Positions 18,485 to 20,676 of a stretch of 20,676 nt of DNA are shown here, in pieces. The notes beneath the pieces are model-generated. The model was not told the DNA's origin, did not search any database, and was given only the letters and a program-made list of their open reading frames with translations. Both the position numbers and the translations under genes were made by a program. The stretch is from Tieghemiomyces parasiticus (Eukaryota; Kickxellomycota; Dimargaritomycetes; Dimargaritales; Dimargaritaceae), in assembly GCA_027575765.1 (NCBI GenBank), contig JANBPT010000859.1:1-20676 (forward strand), written 5' to 3'. Position 1 is the stretch's first letter. Each line of letters begins with the position of its first letter.

Positions 18485-18801
18485 TGAAGGAGCAAAGAGA
18501 GTGTCGAGAGATGCAAAGGAAGGGAGAAGGGGGGATCAATGCGAGAAAGTAAGCGTAGAAACACTTCATAGTAAAACAACTCGCAGGTGGGCATTGTTGC
18601 GCAGCGCTGACGTTGCTCAGGGATAAATTGTGGAGGTACTGAAGAAGCCAGAGCCTAAAAGTATACACAAATCGCCGCTGCCTTCGGATGGGTGGGCATG
18701 GGGAGGGCGGGTGGGCGCTCCAAGTGAGCTCAGGAGGGTGGTAGAGGGCTCTCCCCTCCCTCCCCCCTCTCTACTTCCTTTCGAGTTGGACCCACCAGGA
18801 T

Positions 18802-19914
18802 TTAAGCGCCGAGGGCAGCCTCAGTATCAGTAAACAAAAACCCCGCAGCACCAGAGAATGCCAGAGCTAGACCAATGAAACTGAGTGACGAGCGGTTCTG
18901 GCCACCACCGACCATCATGGGCTGCTGAGTAGCAGCCGTCACACTCGACACCTTAGCACCGCTGCTACCTGCCGTGGCGGCCGAGGCGCCTTCCGACTTG
19001 GCGGCTGCTAAGCGCTGGGTGAGTTCAAGCACCAGCTGCGACCCACGGGTACAGTCAGTGAGGGCCTGGTGAAGTCTTCCCTCAAGGTCCTGGCGGACGG
19101 TGCGCTGGCGGTCAAGGTCACCACGCAGGATCGCGACGGTCCGCTGACATTGCTGTACCATGGTTTCCATCTCGCGTAAAGTCGCGCACATGGCTTCACG
19201 CTCCGCTTGAATGGTGGTTGGGGATGGGGTCACAGAGAACCCCGCATTGGTGGTGCATGGGGTAGCTTTCGGGAGGCTAGGGGCAGCGCGACGGGTGGTG
19301 GTGGCAGTGGGAGAAGGGGCGCGTGCCGGGGGGACCGTAGATCCAGGGGTCAGGGGTCTCTCACTAAGGACGCCCGTAGGTGTCACCGGAACACTGGTAA
19401 TTTTGGCCGCAGCGAGAGTTGGGGACGACGGCCGTTTCCGGGAAGCGTCGCTGGTCTTGGTGGAAGTAGAGGTCACCGACTGATGGGTCGGAGCGGCTGG
19501 TAGGGGTTGCGCCAATGGTACGTTGTGCGTCGACGGCATACACTGAACGTTCGCGTTGTCCTTGAAGAGAATGAAGCGCATCTCGGGGGAGAGTTGCTTA
19601 GCGAACACCCGGGTCTTCTCCTTTGTGGGCTTGGGACTGGACGTCGAGGTGCCGGTGGGTGACTTGGCCAGTGTAGTTGAATTTGGGGTTGTTTCAGCCG
19701 TGGAAGGGGCGGGCGGTGGGCCAAAGGCTGCACCGCTGGCCTCCATGCGCAGCAAGGCCGGGTGGTATGGCGACGCAATGCTGGCGTTGCGCTTGGTGGC
19801 AGCGGTAGCGGATACGGTAGGCGCTCTGAGCGGGGTGTGCTGGGAAAAGAGCACCGTCGTCGATTTTACCCGACGAGAGGCGTTGGCGAAGGGCTGACGG
19901 GCCAAGGCGGACAT
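18802..19914 (-). CDS. Disordered, coiled-coil, C-terminally membrane-anchored protein, function unknown (370 aa)
   Basis: The start is the ATG at 19914 (A at -3); the frame extends upstream to a GTG at 20022 but has no ATG there, so the longer 406-residue reading is rejected. Stop is TAA. The family is not recognised. Residues 1-230 are Thr/Ser/Ala/Pro-rich and probably disordered, with RRVKS (14-18), HTPLR (26-30, a possible CDK site), YHPALLR (50-56) and a more ordered-looking SPEMRFILFKDN (109-120). Residues 234-306 are charged, lack proline and read as a coiled coil (EREAMCATLREMETMVQQC and following). Residues 344-361, LSFIGLALAFSGAAGFLF, are a plausible membrane span followed by nine residues. 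Together this looks like a tail-anchored protein facing the cytosol, on the ER/nuclear envelope or mitochondrial outer membrane. No introns are needed. Confidence 0.8.
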   Translation of the reverse strand: MSALARQPFANASRRVKSTTVLFSQHTPLRAPTVSATAATKRNASIASPYHPALLRMEASGAAFGPPPAPSTAETTPNSTTLAKSPTGTSTSSPKPTKEKTRVFAKQLSPEMRFILFKDNANVQCMPSTHNVPLAQPLPAAPTHQSVTSTSTKTSDASRKRPSSPTLAAAKITSVPVTPTGVLSERPLTPGSTVPPARAPSPTATTTRRAAPSLPKATPCTTNAGFSVTPSPTTIQAEREAMCATLREMETMVQQCQRTVAILRGDLDRQRTVRQDLEGRLHQALTDCTRGSQLVLELTQRLAAAKSEGASAATAGSSGAKVSSVTAATQQPMMVGGGQNRSSLSFIGLALAFSGAAGFLFTDTEAALGA

Positions 19915-20401
19915 AGTGGCGAGCGTGCGGTATGCAGAAGTGACAAGGGGGAGGAGGAGAAAGGAATCTATATGCAGAGAAAGGCCGCGTATGAAGGCAG
20001 GCCGGGGAGAATGGAGGGACACACGCTAATTGCTAGGTTGGTGTCGGGCAGTGAGGTGTGCGCGTCCAGATAGAAATTCGGCCATTCAATCCGAGGAGGG
20101 CTTATCAGGGCCGGTTGGCGGATTGAGAGAATGGGCACTCAAAGTCGGGGCGTTGTGAAGGGAGGGGGGTGGGTAGCAAGTAGCGGAGAGATTGGGCGAA
20201 AGGTGGAGAGAAATAACTGCCGCGCTGCGAATGGTGAAGTAGGAATCCAAGATTCGAGAGACTAAGAATGAAAGGCACGGCAACTAACGGAGTGTTGGCC
20301 TGGGGGTTGAAGGCGTGTCGAACGATGTAAGTGACGGCTCTACTTGGGCCAGTGAAAAACGCATGGAGAACAAAGTACCTGCGAGGCGGTCCTACCCTAT
20401 A
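19915..20401 (-). other. Leader/promoter region of the 370-aa gene
   Basis: Pyrimidine-rich on the gene strand, notably just before the ATG. An ACGCG core lies on the minus strand at 20061-20065. No other gene seen. Confidence 0.4.
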
Positions 20402-20409
20402 TATTTATA
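20402..20409 (-). promoter_or_regulatory. Candidate TATA box for the 370-aa gene
   Basis: TATAAATA followed by TATA on the minus strand (20398-20409 overall), 488 bp before the ATG. Same 8-mer as upstream of the 211-aa gene. Confidence 0.4.
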
Positions 20410-20676
20410 CCTTGCGCAAAACCCTACCCAATTCCCTCTAAAAAAATCATAACAAATGCCGCAGAAAATTCTATGGGAAGGCGGACTCGCCAAGTCGCTT
20501 GACTGGAGAATAGCGGGTTCAATTAGCGCAGCACCCTGTCGGGAATAAAGCGTCGTGACGAGCCAACAGGACAGTGGTGGAAAATCAACCCCCCCCCATA
20601 CACACATCAGAAGATCGGATGGCCCACACCTGTCCGGGTAATATAGGGTTGAATAATTCGCGGTTGTTTCTCGTAT
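20410..20676. other. Right edge of the window, no gene seen
   Basis: A short stretch resembling tRNA boxes (about 20,483-20,530) does not fold into a cloverleaf. An eight-C run lies near 20,590. Confidence 0.4.

Larger units (their letters stand above)
16421..18801. other. Gene-free region with purine tracts and a palindrome
   Basis: Contains a GGC repeat near 16,815-16,840, a GA microsatellite (16945-16963), CTCCTC repeats (17997-18019), a perfect 8-bp inverted repeat (17967-17985) and a purine tract (18461-18484 uninterrupted, purine-rich to about 18,530). No supported gene. The right edge should include the 3' UTR of the 370-aa gene. Confidence 0.5.

Noticed and set aside
19915..20022. 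An N-terminal extension of the 370-aa protein with a hydrophobic stretch resembling a signal sequence
   Set aside because: The extended frame begins at GTG and contains no ATG before 19914; the ATG at 19914 has a good context. It could be coding only if joined to an unseen upstream exon.
20483..20540. A third tRNA gene
   Set aside because: There are A-box-like and B-box-like strings (GGGTTCAATTAG), but no acceptor or T stem can be formed.

Overview
The window reads as a nuclear segment of a eukaryote, most likely a fungus. It holds Pol III tRNA genes with internal boxes and T-run terminators, a U3 snoRNA gene with a TATA box, a Ty3/gypsy LTR retrotransposon with a dUTPase domain (a combination I recall from basidiomycetes), and intron-poor Ser/Pro/Thr-rich protein genes with pyrimidine-rich leaders. 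The exact lineage cannot be fixed from the sequence alone.

Layout. Positions 1-8142 form a small-RNA neighbourhood: a U3 snoRNA gene (about 45-288, +), an AT-rich spacer, tRNA-Asn(GTT) (1545-1618, -) and tRNA-Leu(AAG) (8052-8133, +). Between the two divergent tRNA genes sits a nearly complete Ty3/gypsy retrotransposon (1630-7319, +). It has two 420-bp LTRs differing at 2 positions, a primer binding site, a polypurine tract, gag, and a pol encoding protease, dUTPase, reverse transcriptase, RNase H and integrase in that order. Its 5' end lies about 11 bp from the mature 5' end of the tRNA-Asn gene.

The retrotransposon is the most interesting object. gag and pol are in different frames, and their overlap carries a textbook -1 frameshift signal: a GGGAAAC heptamer in the right phase, a 6-nt spacer and a foldable H-type pseudoknot. 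All five dUTPase motifs can be traced. The copy cannot act on its own: gag and pol contain six in-frame stops, five of them TGA in places that look like former CGA arginine codons, and the protease active site reads DSR instead of DSG. The RT, RNase H and integrase catalytic residues are intact. Nearly identical LTRs with heavily damaged reading frames suggest either very fast CpG-directed mutation or mobilisation in trans of an already defective copy.

From 8.1 to 20.7 kb I can support only two protein genes, both on the minus strand: a 211-residue Ser/Pro-rich disordered protein (9976-10611) and a 370-residue protein with a disordered N-terminal half, a coiled coil and a C-terminal membrane anchor (18802-19914). 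Both have a TATAAATA box about 490-590 bp upstream of the ATG, pyrimidine-rich leaders, and short shared motifs (RRV[QK]S and Y-x-P-A-[FL]-L-R). The roughly 8 kb between them has no convincing gene; it holds simple repeats, purine tracts and a few palindromes.
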